DNA of 64,000 nt from Moduliflexus sp964602655 (GCA_964602655.1 CAZRSF010000032.1:1-64000), one strand, 5' to 3'; counted from the stretch's first letter, positions 9,347-18,592 are shown. Notes: generated by a model from the letters alone, not told the origin. Program-made: numbers and translations.

Positions 9347-10393
9347 TCATTCAGAGGCCGTCGCGATTTTGCCATCAACATCCCACAAATCTTCCCAGTC
9401 TTTGGCGCTCTGCCACAAAAACACCTGCCCTTTGATCAGGCGGCAGTTCTTGTCAATTTGAGCAATCGCCCGCATATCGTCATCCGTCAGCGGCTCGCTG
9501 ACAGTCGCCTGAAGATTGCTCAGAAAATTTTTGCGCGTCACGGAAAACGGAATCGGAATCTGGCCGCGCTGCACCGCCCATTTCACGCAGACCACCGCCG
9601 GATGAATCCCTAACCGTTTAGCAATATTGACGATGACCGGGTCTTCGGTGTCCACCGTATCTTCCGGCGTCCGGTCGCGTTCAGGGCGCGCTGGCGAGCC
9701 AATCGGAGAATACCCAATCGGCATGATGCCATTGTCAACGACGAATTGAAATAGTTCCGGCTGCTGAAAATGCGGATGCAATTCCATTTCGTTACAGGCT
9801 GGTTTGATTCTGGCGTCGCGCAGTAACAACGTCAATTTCGGAATCGTCATGTTCGACGTGCCGATGTGTCGCACCAAACCCATGTCAACAAGCCGCTCCA
9901 TCTGCCGCCAGGTGTTCATGTAATGTTCATGAATATACGGCACGGCATGAGGATCGCGGGAATCCACGCTGACGCCCGGCGCGTGATGATTCGGGAACGG
10001 CCAGTGGATGAGATACAAATCCAAATAGTCTAATTTCGAATCTTTCAGGGTTTTAGCGCAGGAAAGCAGCACGTCGCCTTCGCCGTGCATATCGTTCCAG
10101 ACCTTTGATGTGATCCAGAGGTCTTCCCGTTTGATCCCGCCATTCATAACCTCGCGCAGCGCCGGGCCAATCTGATGCTCGTTACGATAGACAGACGCGC
10201 AGTCAATATGCCGGTAGCCGACTGAAATGGCCTCTTTCACAGCCTGGGCAACTGTTTCGCCGGAAAATTTATCCGATCCGAATGTCCCTAATCCGATAGC
10301 CGGAATTTTCGCGCCAGTCGGAAGCGTCCGATACGGTACTTTGCCCGGATCAACGCCGTCGGCGGCAATCCTAAATGTGTGAGAATTTGACAT
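9347..10393 (-). CDS. Aldo/keto reductase
   Basis: 348 residues. A cytosolic NAD(P)H-dependent oxidoreductase with the TIM-barrel AKR fold. The catalytic tetrad is visible: Asp in YRHIDCASVY, Tyr of that motif, Lys in ITSKVWN and His in DLYLIHWPF. The cofactor region near the C-terminus (IPIPFSVTRKNFLSNL) departs a little from the usual IPKS, so cofactor preference is unclear. It is the last gene of the minus-strand sugar cassette, which suggests reduction of the imported sugar or of a ketose made from it. The substrate cannot be read from the sequence. Confidence 0.88.
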   Translation of the reverse strand: MSNSHTFRIAADGVDPGKVPYRTLPTGAKIPAIGLGTFGSDKFSGETVAQAVKEAISVGYRHIDCASVYRNEHQIGPALREVMNGGIKREDLWITSKVWNDMHGEGDVLLSCAKTLKDSKLDYLDLYLIHWPFPNHHAPGVSVDSRDPHAVPYIHEHYMNTWRQMERLVDMGLVRHIGTSNMTIPKLTLLLRDARIKPACNEMELHPHFQQPELFQFVVDNGIMPIGYSPIGSPARPERDRTPEDTVDTEDPVIVNIAKRLGIHPAVVCVKWAVQRGQIPIPFSVTRKNFLSNLQATVSEPLTDDDMRAIAQIDKNCRLIKGQVFLWQSAKDWEDLWDVDGKIATASE

Positions 10394-10412
10394 GAATATG
10401 CTCCATTGAAAA

Positions 10413-10441
10413 ACCTCACAGGTCTCGAAGACCTGTGAGGT
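10413..10441. repeat. Palindrome family C, copy 1
   Basis: Arms ACCTCACAGGTCT and AGACCTGTGAGGT around a 3-nt centre, between the reductase and dehydrogenase genes. Other copies are at 34182, 38630, 50473, 52731 and 56367. Confidence 0.8.
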
Positions 10442-10482
10442 ATGCGCCGTAATTATTTTTCGTGTGTTTTGTGGTGAAAACG

Positions 10483-11550
10483 TTATTTCAATTCTTCATC
10501 GAAACAGACCGCGACTTTGCCGCATTTGCCGCTTGCCATCAGCGCATACGCATCAGCCACTTTGTCTAACGGAAAACGATGAGTGATCAGCTCTTCGGGG
10601 TGAATATTCCAGCGCACAAGCCGTTCGACGAGTTCTTCCATGCGCCAGATATTCGTAACCCACGAGCCGTAGATGGTTTTCTGATCGTGAATAATATCGG
10701 GCGACGGCTGGAATGCGACCGTGCCGCCTTCGCCGATAAACACGATTTTACCCCATTTGCGGGCGGCTTGGATGCAGGTGAGACGCGCTTTATCATGGGC
10801 AGAGCAATCTACTGATTTCTCGACGCCCATGCCGCCAGTCAGGTCTTTGACCTGTTTCACATTGTCCGCGCCAGCAGCCAGCACGGCATCAAACAGGTTC
10901 AAATCCTGTGCGATTTTGATGCGTTCGGGAATCGCTTCGATCCCGATGATTTTGGTCGCGCCCATCGTTTTGCAGAGCATCGCAGTCGCCAACCCGACCG
11001 GACCGAGGCCGGTAATCAGCACAGCGTCATTGCCGCACAGCCCGATTTTTTCCAAGCCTTCATACACCGTGCCGAAACCGCAGGCGACTTGCGCCCCGTC
11101 GGAATAGGTCAATTCATCCGGCAGGAGCACCAAATCTTTTTCTTCCGCCAACAGATATTCTGCCATGCCACCGTCGCGCTGCCAGCCGTAAGCGCGGCGA
11201 TATTTTTCGCTGGTGCAGGAGATCATATATCCGCGCCGACAATCGTTGCACACGCCGCAACCGGAAATATGATAAATAATTGCCCGATCTCCCGTTTTGA
11301 AACGTCGGCAGCCCGGCCCGCATTCTACAATCTGGCCGCAGGGTTCGTGTCCGGCAATCATGCCGGGTTGATACCCTTCCGGACCTTTGCCCAAATGTTG
11401 GTGATAAATACAGCGAATATCCGAGCCGCAAATGGTTGACGATTTCATTTTAATCAACACTTCGCCATGCCCCGGCTGCGGAATGGCAAATTCTTTTAAT
11501 ACCGTTGTGCTGTTTCCTGGCAGCATTGCGCCCTTCATCATGCCTTGCAT
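10483..11550 (-). CDS. Zinc-dependent alcohol dehydrogenase (MDR family)
   Basis: 355 residues. A medium-chain dehydrogenase that oxidises a polyol or secondary alcohol with NAD(P)+. Catalytic-zinc ligands are seen in TICGSDIR and AGHEPCG; the structural-zinc cysteines are in CGVCNDCRRGYMISC; the Rossmann loop is GLGPVGLATAM. The ATG at 11550 has GGGAGG upstream. It belongs to the L-iditol/L-threonine-type branch, but the substrate cannot be told. It sits between the RbsD/FucU mutarotase and the aldo/keto reductase, fitting a sugar to polyol to ketose interconversion. Confidence 0.88.
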   Translation of the reverse strand: MQGMMKGAMLPGNSTTVLKEFAIPQPGHGEVLIKMKSSTICGSDIRCIYHQHLGKGPEGYQPGMIAGHEPCGQIVECGPGCRRFKTGDRAIIYHISGCGVCNDCRRGYMISCTSEKYRRAYGWQRDGGMAEYLLAEEKDLVLLPDELTYSDGAQVACGFGTVYEGLEKIGLCGNDAVLITGLGPVGLATAMLCKTMGATKIIGIEAIPERIKIAQDLNLFDAVLAAGADNVKQVKDLTGGMGVEKSVDCSAHDKARLTCIQAARKWGKIVFIGEGGTVAFQPSPDIIHDQKTIYGSWVTNIWRMEELVERLVRWNIHPEELITHRFPLDKVADAYALMASGKCGKVAVCFDEELK

Positions 11551-11569
11551 AAGCTATTTCCTCCCTGAA

Positions 11570-11602
11570 AACCCTGCCAGGGTTTCGAACCCTGGCAGGG
11601 TT
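11570..11602. repeat. Palindrome family B, copy 1
   Basis: Arms AACCCTGCCAGGGTT and AACCCTGGCAGGGTT around a TCG centre (first arm as read on the plus strand), between the dehydrogenase and mutarotase genes. Other copies are at 18607, 28994, 46434, 48512, 57456 and 60616. Confidence 0.8.
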
Positions 11603-11611
11603 ACTGCGCTG

Positions 11612-12043
11612 TTATTTATCAATGACAACCCCTTTTTTCAGAATGATATTCGCATACAATGCGCGTTCGCTGGTGGCGACAATCGCATACGCCTTTTTCG
11701 CGCGTTCGTAAAACGCGAAACGTTCGATCATTTCGATCCCCGCTTTCGGCTCGTGCCGCTTGACAATTGCCTTGTATTCGTCCCAAATGACAGGCTTCGT
11801 CGGATCGCCCGGAGTCACGGCCATCAAGCCGACCGGCTGTTCGACGTATTGATCGAGCGGGAACAATTGCAGAATCGCGTCAAGCAGTTCCGGCACGTTA
11901 TGGCCGTCTGCGCGCACTAAACGTTGCGCGCAGCTCGCTGCCGGGAAATTGCCGTCTCCTAAGACGAATTCGTCGCCATGTCCCATTTCTGACAAAATTT
12001 TGATGAATTCCGGCGATAAAATCGGGGGAATGCCTTTTAACAT
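11612..12043 (-). CDS. RbsD/FucU family sugar mutarotase
   Basis: 143 residues from the ATG at 12043, chosen because AGGAGGAG lies 8 nt upstream. The family catalyses interconversion of pyranose or anomeric forms of ribose or fucose as small cytosolic decamers. Family motifs are present: HGDEFVLGDGNFPA (the usual DANFPA has Gly for Ala), RADGHNVPELLDAIL, and a C-terminal AYAIVATSERALYANIILKKG with the conserved Tyr-Ala-Asn. The match leans to FucU, but ligand specificity is inference. It is in the ABC sugar cassette, as rbsD and fucU usually are. Confidence 0.88.
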   Translation of the reverse strand: MLKGIPPILSPEFIKILSEMGHGDEFVLGDGNFPAASCAQRLVRADGHNVPELLDAILQLFPLDQYVEQPVGLMAVTPGDPTKPVIWDEYKAIVKRHEPKAGIEMIERFAFYERAKKAYAIVATSERALYANIILKKGVVIDK

Positions 12044-12077
12044 AGTGATGCTCCTCCTGATGCAAGATGATATGCTA

Positions 12078-12129
12078 AGGAGTCTCAAAGCGAAGCTTTG
12101 ACCGCAAAAGCTGACGCTTTTGCACTCCT
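12078..12129. repeat. Nested hairpin repeat, family E
   Basis: Outer AGGAGT/ACTCCT enclose the stem-loops TCAAAGCGAAGCTTTGA and GCAAAAGCTGACGCTTTTGC. A simpler copy with the AGCGAAGCT core is at 62284-62314. Confidence 0.65.
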
Positions 12130-12170
12130 GGATTCGGTGTTAATGCTCGTGAATAACGCTATGATTATTT

Positions 12171-12202
12171 CCGTACCGCGAACGTGTTCGTTCGCGGTAC
12201 GG
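12171..12202. terminator. Strong hairpin downstream of the lacI-type gene
   Basis: Perfect 13-bp arms CCGTACCGCGAAC and GTTCGCGGTACGG with a 6-nt loop, 13 bp past the regulator stop on the minus strand. It has no T tract, so it may stabilise the message rather than end it. Confidence 0.5.
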
Positions 12203-12214
12203 AGAGTCGAATCG

Positions 12215-13237
12215 TTACCGAGAGTGTTGGATTGCCTGACATGAGCCGCGGATAATGAGCTCAGTTTTAAGCATGATTTTTCGGATTTCTCGTTTGTTCC
12301 ATCCCTGAATCATCTGAATGATCAGTTGCGCGGCCTCACGCCCGATTTCTTCGACCGGCTGAGCGACGACGGTCATCGGAGGATCGATCAGAGTTGCCCA
12401 TTGATCATCATCGAATCCAATCAACGACATGTCGTTGGGAACGCGAACGCCTCGCCGTTTGAATTCGGTCAAGACACCGACTGTCGGCGTGCCGCCGCAA
12501 GAAAAGATTGCGGTCGGAGGCGACGGAAGTTCAAGAAGTTCGGCTGTCGCGCGTTGTCCGCCTTCGACCGTATAGTGGCTGCTATGGATCAACGATTGAT
12601 CTACGGGAAGACCATGGGCGTTCAGCGCGTTCAGATAGCCTTGCAAGCGATCTTGATTCGTGGTGACGTGTTCGCGTCCCGTAATAATCCCGACGCGGAC
12701 ATGCCCTAAGCTGATAAAATATTCGATGGCGCGATACGCGCCATCAACATTATCTACGAGTACGGCGTTGGCCTCTGTTCCGCGTAAATACCGATCAACC
12801 AGCACCATCGGAATATGATGTTTCGAAAAGTTGCGAGGATTGGATTGTTTATCGTCCACAGCCGCGAGAATCAGGCCGTGTACCTTCCTGCGCCAGAGGA
12901 CTTCCAGAAACTCGTTTTCTTTCTCAAGATTTTCGTGCGTATTACACAGAATAATATTATAACCGTACCGACTGGCAACATCCTCAATCGTGCTGGCAAG
13001 ATTCGTAAAAAACGGATTTTTAATATCGGCGATCACCAAACCGATGGTCGGATGAATCGGAAACGTCGGCGCTTGCGGCGTTCGTTCGGATTGGTATCCT
13101 AACTCTTTCGCGGTTTCCTGTATTTTCTGACGAGTATCGTCCCCGATCCGTCCATCATCGCGCTGATTCAAGACCAGTGATACGGTCGTGGCCGAAACGC
13201 CGACTCGTTTTGCAATATCTTTTAGTGTGACTGCCAT
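12215..13237 (-). CDS. LacI family transcriptional regulator
   Basis: 340 residues. The N-terminal helix-turn-helix and hinge are classic (TLKDIAKRVGVSATTVSLVL). The rest is a periplasmic-binding-protein-like sensor domain with PTIGLVIADIKNPFF at its start and SLIGFDDDQWATLIDPP later. It should bind a sugar ligand and regulate the cassette it lies in. A plausible operator, TGACACGTTTCA, is at 16920-16931 in front of the binding-protein gene. Its position inside the operon after the permease gene (16-bp gap) suggests autoregulation with the transporter. Confidence 0.93.
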   Translation of the reverse strand: MAVTLKDIAKRVGVSATTVSLVLNQRDDGRIGDDTRQKIQETAKELGYQSERTPQAPTFPIHPTIGLVIADIKNPFFTNLASTIEDVASRYGYNIILCNTHENLEKENEFLEVLWRRKVHGLILAAVDDKQSNPRNFSKHHIPMVLVDRYLRGTEANAVLVDNVDGAYRAIEYFISLGHVRVGIITGREHVTTNQDRLQGYLNALNAHGLPVDQSLIHSSHYTVEGGQRATAELLELPSPPTAIFSCGGTPTVGVLTEFKRRGVRVPNDMSLIGFDDDQWATLIDPPMTVVAQPVEEIGREAAQLIIQMIQGWNKREIRKIMLKTELIIRGSCQAIQHSR

Positions 13238-13252
13238 GTCATTCTCTCCGGC

Positions 13253-14227
13253 TTACCTTCCAGTTCTGCGTTTTCGCATCTGATCGACCGCAACCGTAAT
13301 CACCAAAATGATACCGACGATGATGCGGGTCCAGAACGGATTGACTCGCATCAGAATCGCGCCATTATAAATCGTGGTCATGATCAACGCGCCGATAAAC
13401 GCTCCGGCAGGCGTGCCTTCCGCGCCCATCAAACTTGTTCCGCCCAAGACGGCGGCGGCGATGGCGTCTAACTCATACCCTGTGCCGGTTGACGGAACGC
13501 CCATCCATAACCGCGCTGTTTCCATGATCCCTGCAATCCCGACTAAAAACGAGGCGAGGGAAAACACGCCGTACGTCACAAGGCGCGTATTGACGCCAGA
13601 CAGACGAGCGGCTTCAGGATTACTGCCGAGCGCGTAAACATACCGGCCGAAACTCGTGCGACGCAGGAGCAGTTCCATGCTGATGGCGACAAAAATCAGC
13701 ACCCAGAACAAATATGGCAGTCCGAAAATGGTTGCGCCGCCGAAATCCGCTACGCTGCGCGGCAGCCCGAACACGTTGCTGCCGCCGGACATCAATAACA
13801 GCACACCGCGTAAGACCGTCATCGAACCTAACGTCGCAATAAATGGCGGCAAGCCGAAATCGAACACCATCACGCCATTGAGTAAACCGACGAGCGCCGA
13901 CATCACCAAACAGACAGCGACAATGATCGGAATCGGCAGCACGGGAATCGTTGCGCCGCCGATATGGCCTGTCAGCATTTGGGACATCAGGATGTTGACG
14001 AAGGCCACTAACGACCCGATAGAGAGGTCTATGCCGCCGGTCAAAATGACGATCACTTCGGCCACGCCCAACACGCCTTGAATCGCCATCTGGCGCATGA
14101 TGTTCTGAATGTTCGTGGCGGACATAAAGCTTTTGCTTCCCAAACTGAGTCCGATCCACATGACGATAGCCACAATCAATACAACGGTTTGGGTATTCAA
14201 TGAAATCTTTCGTTTACTGGTTGACAT
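13253..14227 (-). CDS. Sugar ABC transporter permease (RbsC-like)
   Basis: 324 residues from the ATG at 14227, which has GAGGAGA upstream; this start overlaps the ATPase gene by 14 bp. About ten hydrophobic segments. The BPD_transp_2 signatures GGIDLSIGS and GGTSLMGAEGTPAGAFIGAL are present, as in RbsC, XylH and AraH. It forms the inner-membrane channel for the monosaccharide brought by the binding protein at 15898-16878 and powered by the tandem ATPase. The sugar is not identifiable from the permease. Confidence 0.93.
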   Translation of the reverse strand: MSTSKRKISLNTQTVVLIVAIVMWIGLSLGSKSFMSATNIQNIMRQMAIQGVLGVAEVIVILTGGIDLSIGSLVAFVNILMSQMLTGHIGGATIPVLPIPIIVAVCLVMSALVGLLNGVMVFDFGLPPFIATLGSMTVLRGVLLLMSGGSNVFGLPRSVADFGGATIFGLPYLFWVLIFVAISMELLLRRTSFGRYVYALGSNPEAARLSGVNTRLVTYGVFSLASFLVGIAGIMETARLWMGVPSTGTGYELDAIAAAVLGGTSLMGAEGTPAGAFIGALIMTTIYNGAILMRVNPFWTRIIVGIILVITVAVDQMRKRRTGR

Positions 14228-15740
14228 ACGACTCTCCTCTATTCGTGGGGGTGTGTTTAATCGCAAGTGCTAACAGGTGCTCTTCCTGAAAATCTTTGCG
14301 TTCGACGTTGGCAACAATTGTTCCACTCCGCATGACCAGGATACGGTCGCAGATTCCCATCAATTCGGTCATATACGAGGAAATCATCAACACGGCAGAC
14401 CCTTCGCGCGCCAGCGTATTGATCAAACTATAGATTTCTTCTTTGGCGCCGACATCAATGCCGTTGGTCGGCTCATCCATAATAAAGACTTTCGATTTAT
14501 TGGCCAGCCATTTGGCGACGACGACTTTCTGTTGATTTCCACCGCTCAGATTCCGTACGAGTTGATTGGGGGATGGGGTTTTAATCGCTAAGGCTTTGAT
14601 AAAATGATCGCTGATGCTTTTTTCTTTGGAGGAATGAATGACGCCCAGCGTTCCGATTTTCGGATAAATCGGCATATTGATATTATGTTTGACGGATAAC
14701 AATTGCGCTAACCCTTGCGTGCGCCGATCTTCCGGGAGCAAGCTCAGTTCGGCGTCAATACATTTTCGCGGTGTCGGCGACAGCAGCGCTTTCCCTTTCA
14801 CATAAATCTCGCCGGAATCAATCGGGTCTGCGCCGAACAGCGCGCGCGACAGTTCTGTGCGTCCTGAACCGACTAATCCATATAATCCGACGATTTCGCC
14901 CTGTTTGATTTCCAGCGAACAATTTTTGACCGTCGCGTTCGAGATGCCGGTAATCCGCAGCATTTCTCCGCCAAATTTGCGGCTGACATCGTAATGATCT
15001 TGCGTCACATCGCGCCCGACCATCATGGCAATCAGGTCGTCTTCATTTGTGTCGGCAATCGCTTTTTCCCCAACATAACGCCCGTCTTTCATGACGGCAA
15101 CGGTGTCGCATAATTGGAAGATTTCTTCCATGCGATGTGAAATATAAATAACGGAAATGTTTTGCTCTTTCAGCCAGCGAATGACGCGAAACAATTCTTC
15201 GACTTCACGAGCGGCAAGCACCGCCGTCGGCTCGTCGAAAATAATGATTTTCGCGTTGCGGGAAAGCACCCGGACGATTGCCACCATGCCTTGCTGCGAT
15301 GAACTCAATTTCCCGACAACCGTCGTTGGATCGATAGCGCCATAGCCAATCCGTTCAAGCAATTCCTGCGTCTGTTTGATCAGAAGTTTTTTATCCAACC
15401 AGCCGAATGTCGTCGGCATGGCGCCCATCATGACATTTTCAGCGACGGTCAGATGATTGGCAAGCACAAGGTTTTGATAGACGGCAGCGATGCCTAATTG
15501 TTCGGAGATCATCGGAGTCATTTTCTCGACTTTTGTCCCGTGAATGAAAATTTCTCCGTGTTCAAGCGTGTTCGCCCCGGTGAGGATTTTGATGAGAGTG
15601 GATTTGCCCGCGCCGTTTTCGCCGACAAGCGCCTTGACTTCCCCCGGTTTGACGGAAAAGTTCACATTGTCCAAAGCCTTGACGCCAGGGTAGGTTTTGC
15701 TGATATTCTTCATTTCAACGCTATAGATTGCAGCGCTCAC
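14214..15740 (-). CDS. Sugar ABC transporter ATP-binding protein (RbsA-like, tandem domains)
   Basis: 508 residues with two fused ABC domains, typical of the CUT2 monosaccharide family. Domain 1 has Walker A GENGAGKST and Walker B KIIIFDEPT. Its signature region reads LSSSQQGMVAI in place of the canonical LSGGQ, as is common in this family. Domain 2 has the degenerate P-loop GLVGSGRTEL, the signature LSGGNQQKVVVAKWL and Walker B VFIMDEPT. It energises uptake at the cytoplasmic face. A hairpin with a T tract separates it from the upstream binding-protein gene. Confidence 0.95.
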   Translation of the reverse strand: MSAAIYSVEMKNISKTYPGVKALDNVNFSVKPGEVKALVGENGAGKSTLIKILTGANTLEHGEIFIHGTKVEKMTPMISEQLGIAAVYQNLVLANHLTVAENVMMGAMPTTFGWLDKKLLIKQTQELLERIGYGAIDPTTVVGKLSSSQQGMVAIVRVLSRNAKIIIFDEPTAVLAAREVEELFRVIRWLKEQNISVIYISHRMEEIFQLCDTVAVMKDGRYVGEKAIADTNEDDLIAMMVGRDVTQDHYDVSRKFGGEMLRITGISNATVKNCSLEIKQGEIVGLYGLVGSGRTELSRALFGADPIDSGEIYVKGKALLSPTPRKCIDAELSLLPEDRRTQGLAQLLSVKHNINMPIYPKIGTLGVIHSSKEKSISDHFIKALAIKTPSPNQLVRNLSGGNQQKVVVAKWLANKSKVFIMDEPTNGIDVGAKEEIYSLINTLAREGSAVLMISSYMTELMGICDRILVMRSGTIVANVERKDFQEEHLLALAIKHTPTNRGESYVNQ

Positions 15741-15852
15741 GTTGTCTCCCCTCCTCTAACAGCGCGCGTCGCATGAAGCAACACTCTCAACTACGCGCAG
15801 TGTCTTTTTGCGTATGCAGCCGCTTTCTGGCCCGCGTACGATAAGCCGATAG

Positions 15853-15883
15853 AAAAACAGGGCATACTCTTCAGTATGCCCTG
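15853..15883 (-). terminator. Intercistronic terminator or attenuator between binding-protein and ATPase genes
   Basis: On the minus strand a perfect 11-bp stem (CAGGGCATACT/AGTATGCCCTG, 4-nt loop) is followed by TTTTT. Partial read-through would give more binding protein than membrane components, a common arrangement. Confidence 0.75.
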
Positions 15884-15897
15884 CGGATGCGTAAGCG

Positions 15898-16878
15898 TTA
15901 TTTTGCGGCTTTTTTATGGAATTCCACTGGATTCATAAATTCTTCCGCAGCGCCGGAGGTCATCATCTCAGGTGTAATTGCGACAACGCCTGTGTCAATG
16001 AACTTCTCGAGTTTTTCGCCGTTGATGGCTTTCAAGGCAAATTCCACGCCCATATAGCCCATCTTCCACGGTTGCTGTACGATCATGAAATCGGTCAATC
16101 CGGTTTTCAAACCGTCAATTTCAAGCGGGCCAGCATCAACAACGACGGTTGCCATGTCTTTTTTCTGCGCCATATCCAGTGCGCGGATGGTTTCGTCGCC
16201 GGTGTACTGATTATTGGCGAAAATCCCTTTCAGATCAGGATAGGCGGTCAAGAAATTCTGCACGACGGCCAATGTTTGTCCCTGTTTGCCCTGCGCATCC
16301 TGGAAGTCAACCAATTCGATGCCCGGATATTTCGCGGCGATTTGATCGACAAACCCTTTCTTGCGGCGTTCCAACGAACCGACGCCAGACATAAACGTCA
16401 CGCCAGCCACTTTGCCTTCCGGTTTGCCAAAACGTTTGGTCAGCGCTTCTGCCATTTTGTCGGCAGCAAGCGTTCCAATCGCCACGTTATCAGAAGCTAA
16501 AAAGGACATATACTCTTCCGTACTGGCCTGGCTATCAATCAAAATCACCGGAATCCCGGCAGCCTTGGCTTTTTCGATGCCTGGCACCAGCGCGTCTTCC
16601 ACTGTCGGGGCTAACACAATCGCCGCCGGTTTATCGCCAATGGCCGTTTCCAGAATAGCAACCTGGCGGGCAACATCAGCTTCGGTCGGAGCAGCTTGTT
16701 GGATAAACTCCACGCCCAATTCTTTGGCTGCGGTCTCGCCGCCGTTAATGACGATTTGCCAGAAATCCGATTCGGTCGCTTTGACGATAAAGTACACTTT
16801 CGGGGCTGCGTCGGCGCTCGCCACCAACATCATTCCCACAACAACGATGGCCACAAGAGACAGGACTTTTTTCAACAT
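15898..16878 (-). CDS. Sugar ABC transporter substrate-binding protein (RbsB-like)
   Basis: 326 residues from the ATG at 16878, chosen for the GGGAGGT ribosome site 9 nt upstream and the signal peptide that follows (hydrophobic core, cleavage near ASADA-A). The mature chain is a two-lobe type I periplasmic binding protein: KVYFIVKATESDFWQIVING at its start and later ILIDSQAS and GIFANNQYTGDETIRAL segments. It binds a monosaccharide in the periplasm and delivers it to the RbsA/RbsC-like complex. It is the first gene of the minus-strand sugar operon. Confidence 0.93.
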   Translation of the reverse strand: MLKKVLSLVAIVVVGMMLVASADAAPKVYFIVKATESDFWQIVINGGETAAKELGVEFIQQAAPTEADVARQVAILETAIGDKPAAIVLAPTVEDALVPGIEKAKAAGIPVILIDSQASTEEYMSFLASDNVAIGTLAADKMAEALTKRFGKPEGKVAGVTFMSGVGSLERRKKGFVDQIAAKYPGIELVDFQDAQGKQGQTLAVVQNFLTAYPDLKGIFANNQYTGDETIRALDMAQKKDMATVVVDAGPLEIDGLKTGLTDFMIVQQPWKMGYMGVEFALKAINGEKLEKFIDTGVVAITPEMMTSGAAEEFMNPVEFHKKAAK

Positions 16879-16919
16879 GGTAGTACCTCCCGGAAATAAG
16901 TTAAATGTGACGATGGACA

Positions 16920-16931
16920 TGACACGTTTCA
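16920..16931. promoter_or_regulatory. Candidate LacI-family operator
   Basis: TGACACGTTTCA is a near-perfect palindrome with a central CG (arms TGACAC and, reading the other strand, TGAAAC). It lies 42 bp before the binding-protein ATG, and the operon encodes a LacI regulator. Confidence 0.45.
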
Positions 16932-17410
16932 AGAATCGAACGGGCATAAAAACAAAAAACGGTTCTTATTGGCGTCATTCATATTCTGGAAACAGGGTAT
17001 GTAAAAAATGCGTGAGATATTTTGTCAATAAAAAATATAGTAAATTATCATTAAAATATATATTACGCATAACACATTATTATTAAATAATTTGCACTAT
17101 TAAGTAAAATTTTAGTAAAAATAAACATAATTCTTTAACAGCAAAACAGCGGCGCGTTTAGCTGAAGAGTCCTGTATATCGAAAAAAATTACGCCGTGTT
17201 TGCTTAATAAAACGCGATTTGGGACTTGACATCCATCTTGCAGAAATATATTCGTAAAAGTGGGGCTGACAAGGCTGTCCGCGGTATGGTGAATAATTAT
17301 ACCAATCGTTCGTAAATTGTAGGGCGAAACTGTTGTTTCGCCCTCGTCCAAAAGGCAATTGGTATGACAACGAGAATTCGAAAAGAAATATAGAGGAGGT
17401 ACGCGAGAAT
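16932..17410. other. AT-rich divergent intergenic region between the sugar operon and nifS
   Basis: Very AT-rich around 17020-17110. On the minus strand TTGACA (17023-17028) is spaced 17 bp from the weak -10 TTTACA (17000-17005). A family F palindrome at 17322-17343 (GGGCGAAAC/GTTTCGCCC) lies in the nifS leader. No ORF is supported. Confidence 0.4.
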
Positions 17411-18592
17411 ATGGCAAAACATCAGGTCTATGTAGATAATAATGCCACGACGCAAGTGGATGAGCAGGTGATTGCGGAGATGATTCCGTATTTACGGGAA
17501 TTTTATGGCAATCCGTCAAGTATGCACTCTTTTGGCGGGCAGGTCGAGAAAAAGCTGACGGAGGCGCGAGAGCAGGTCGCGTCCATGCTGAATGCCGAGG
17601 CGACGGAAATTATTTTCACAAGCTGCGGAACGGAAAGCGATAACATGGCGATTCACAGCGCGTTGATGTCCGCGCCCGAAAAACGGCATATCGTCACCAC
17701 TAAAGTCGAGCATCCGGCCGTGTTGAATTATTGCAAACAACTCTCCAAGCGCGGCTACGGCGTGACGTTTCTGTCGGTGGATCGCCAGGGCATGTTGGAT
17801 ATGAACGAAGTGTATGAATCTATTCACGAAGATACGGCGATTGTTTCGATGATGCACGCCAATAACGAAACCGGCGTGATTTTCCCGATTGACGCGGTCG
17901 GCAAAATCGCCAAAGAACGCGGCGCGTTATTCCACACCGATGCCGTGCAAACCGCCGGAAAAGCGCCGATTGATCTGCAAAAATCGGAAACGGTGGATAT
18001 GCTCTCGCTGTCGGGGCATAAATTCCATGCGCCGAAAGGAATCGGCATTCTCTACGTCCGGCGCGGCACGAAATTCCGCCCGCTGCTGATCGGCGGGCAT
18101 CAGGAACGCGGACGGCGTCCCGGCACGGAAAACACGGCGTCTATCGTCGCCATCGGCAAAGCGGCGGAATTGGCCGCGCTGTCGCTGAATGACGAACTGA
18201 CCCGCGTGAAGGCGATGCGCGACCGACTGGAAAAAGAACTGTTGGCGCGGATTCCCGACGCGCTCGTCAACGGTCATCCGACGCAGCGCACGCCGAATAC
18301 GTTGAACATCAGCTTTCAATATGTCGAAGGCGAAGCGATTCTGTTGATGCTCAGCGAAGCCGGAATCGCGGCGTCATCCGGCTCGGCCTGCACCTCCGGT
18401 TCGTTAGAGCCGTCGCACGTCCTGCGGGCGATGGGCGTGCCGTTCACCGCCGCGCACGGCTCGATCCGCTTCAGCCTGAGCCGCTTCAATACCGACGAAG
18501 AGATGAGCTATATCATCGAACAGCTTCCGCCGATTATCAAGCGCCTGCGCGAAATCTCCCCCTTCGGCGCAGACAAAGAATCCCCGCATTGA
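17411..18592 (+). CDS. nifS: Cysteine desulfurase NifS
   Basis: 393 residues from the ATG at 17411, which has GAGGAGG upstream. A PLP enzyme that takes sulfur from cysteine, leaving alanine, and passes it as persulfide to the scaffold NifU. The N-terminus is YVDNNATTQVDEQV. The PLP lysine is in LSGHKFHAPKGIG. The short catalytic-cysteine loop is SSGSACTSGSLEPSHVL, of the NifS/IscS group I type. ETGVIFPIDAVG and HTDAVQTAGK are conserved. The likely partner is nifU at 8412, and the two genes are separated by the inverted sugar cassette. Confidence 0.95.
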   Translation: MAKHQVYVDNNATTQVDEQVIAEMIPYLREFYGNPSSMHSFGGQVEKKLTEAREQVASMLNAEATEIIFTSCGTESDNMAIHSALMSAPEKRHIVTTKVEHPAVLNYCKQLSKRGYGVTFLSVDRQGMLDMNEVYESIHEDTAIVSMMHANNETGVIFPIDAVGKIAKERGALFHTDAVQTAGKAPIDLQKSETVDMLSLSGHKFHAPKGIGILYVRRGTKFRPLLIGGHQERGRRPGTENTASIVAIGKAAELAALSLNDELTRVKAMRDRLEKELLARIPDALVNGHPTQRTPNTLNISFQYVEGEAILLMLSEAGIAASSGSACTSGSLEPSHVLRAMGVPFTAAHGSIRFSLSRFNTDEEMSYIIEQLPPIIKRLREISPFGADKESPH

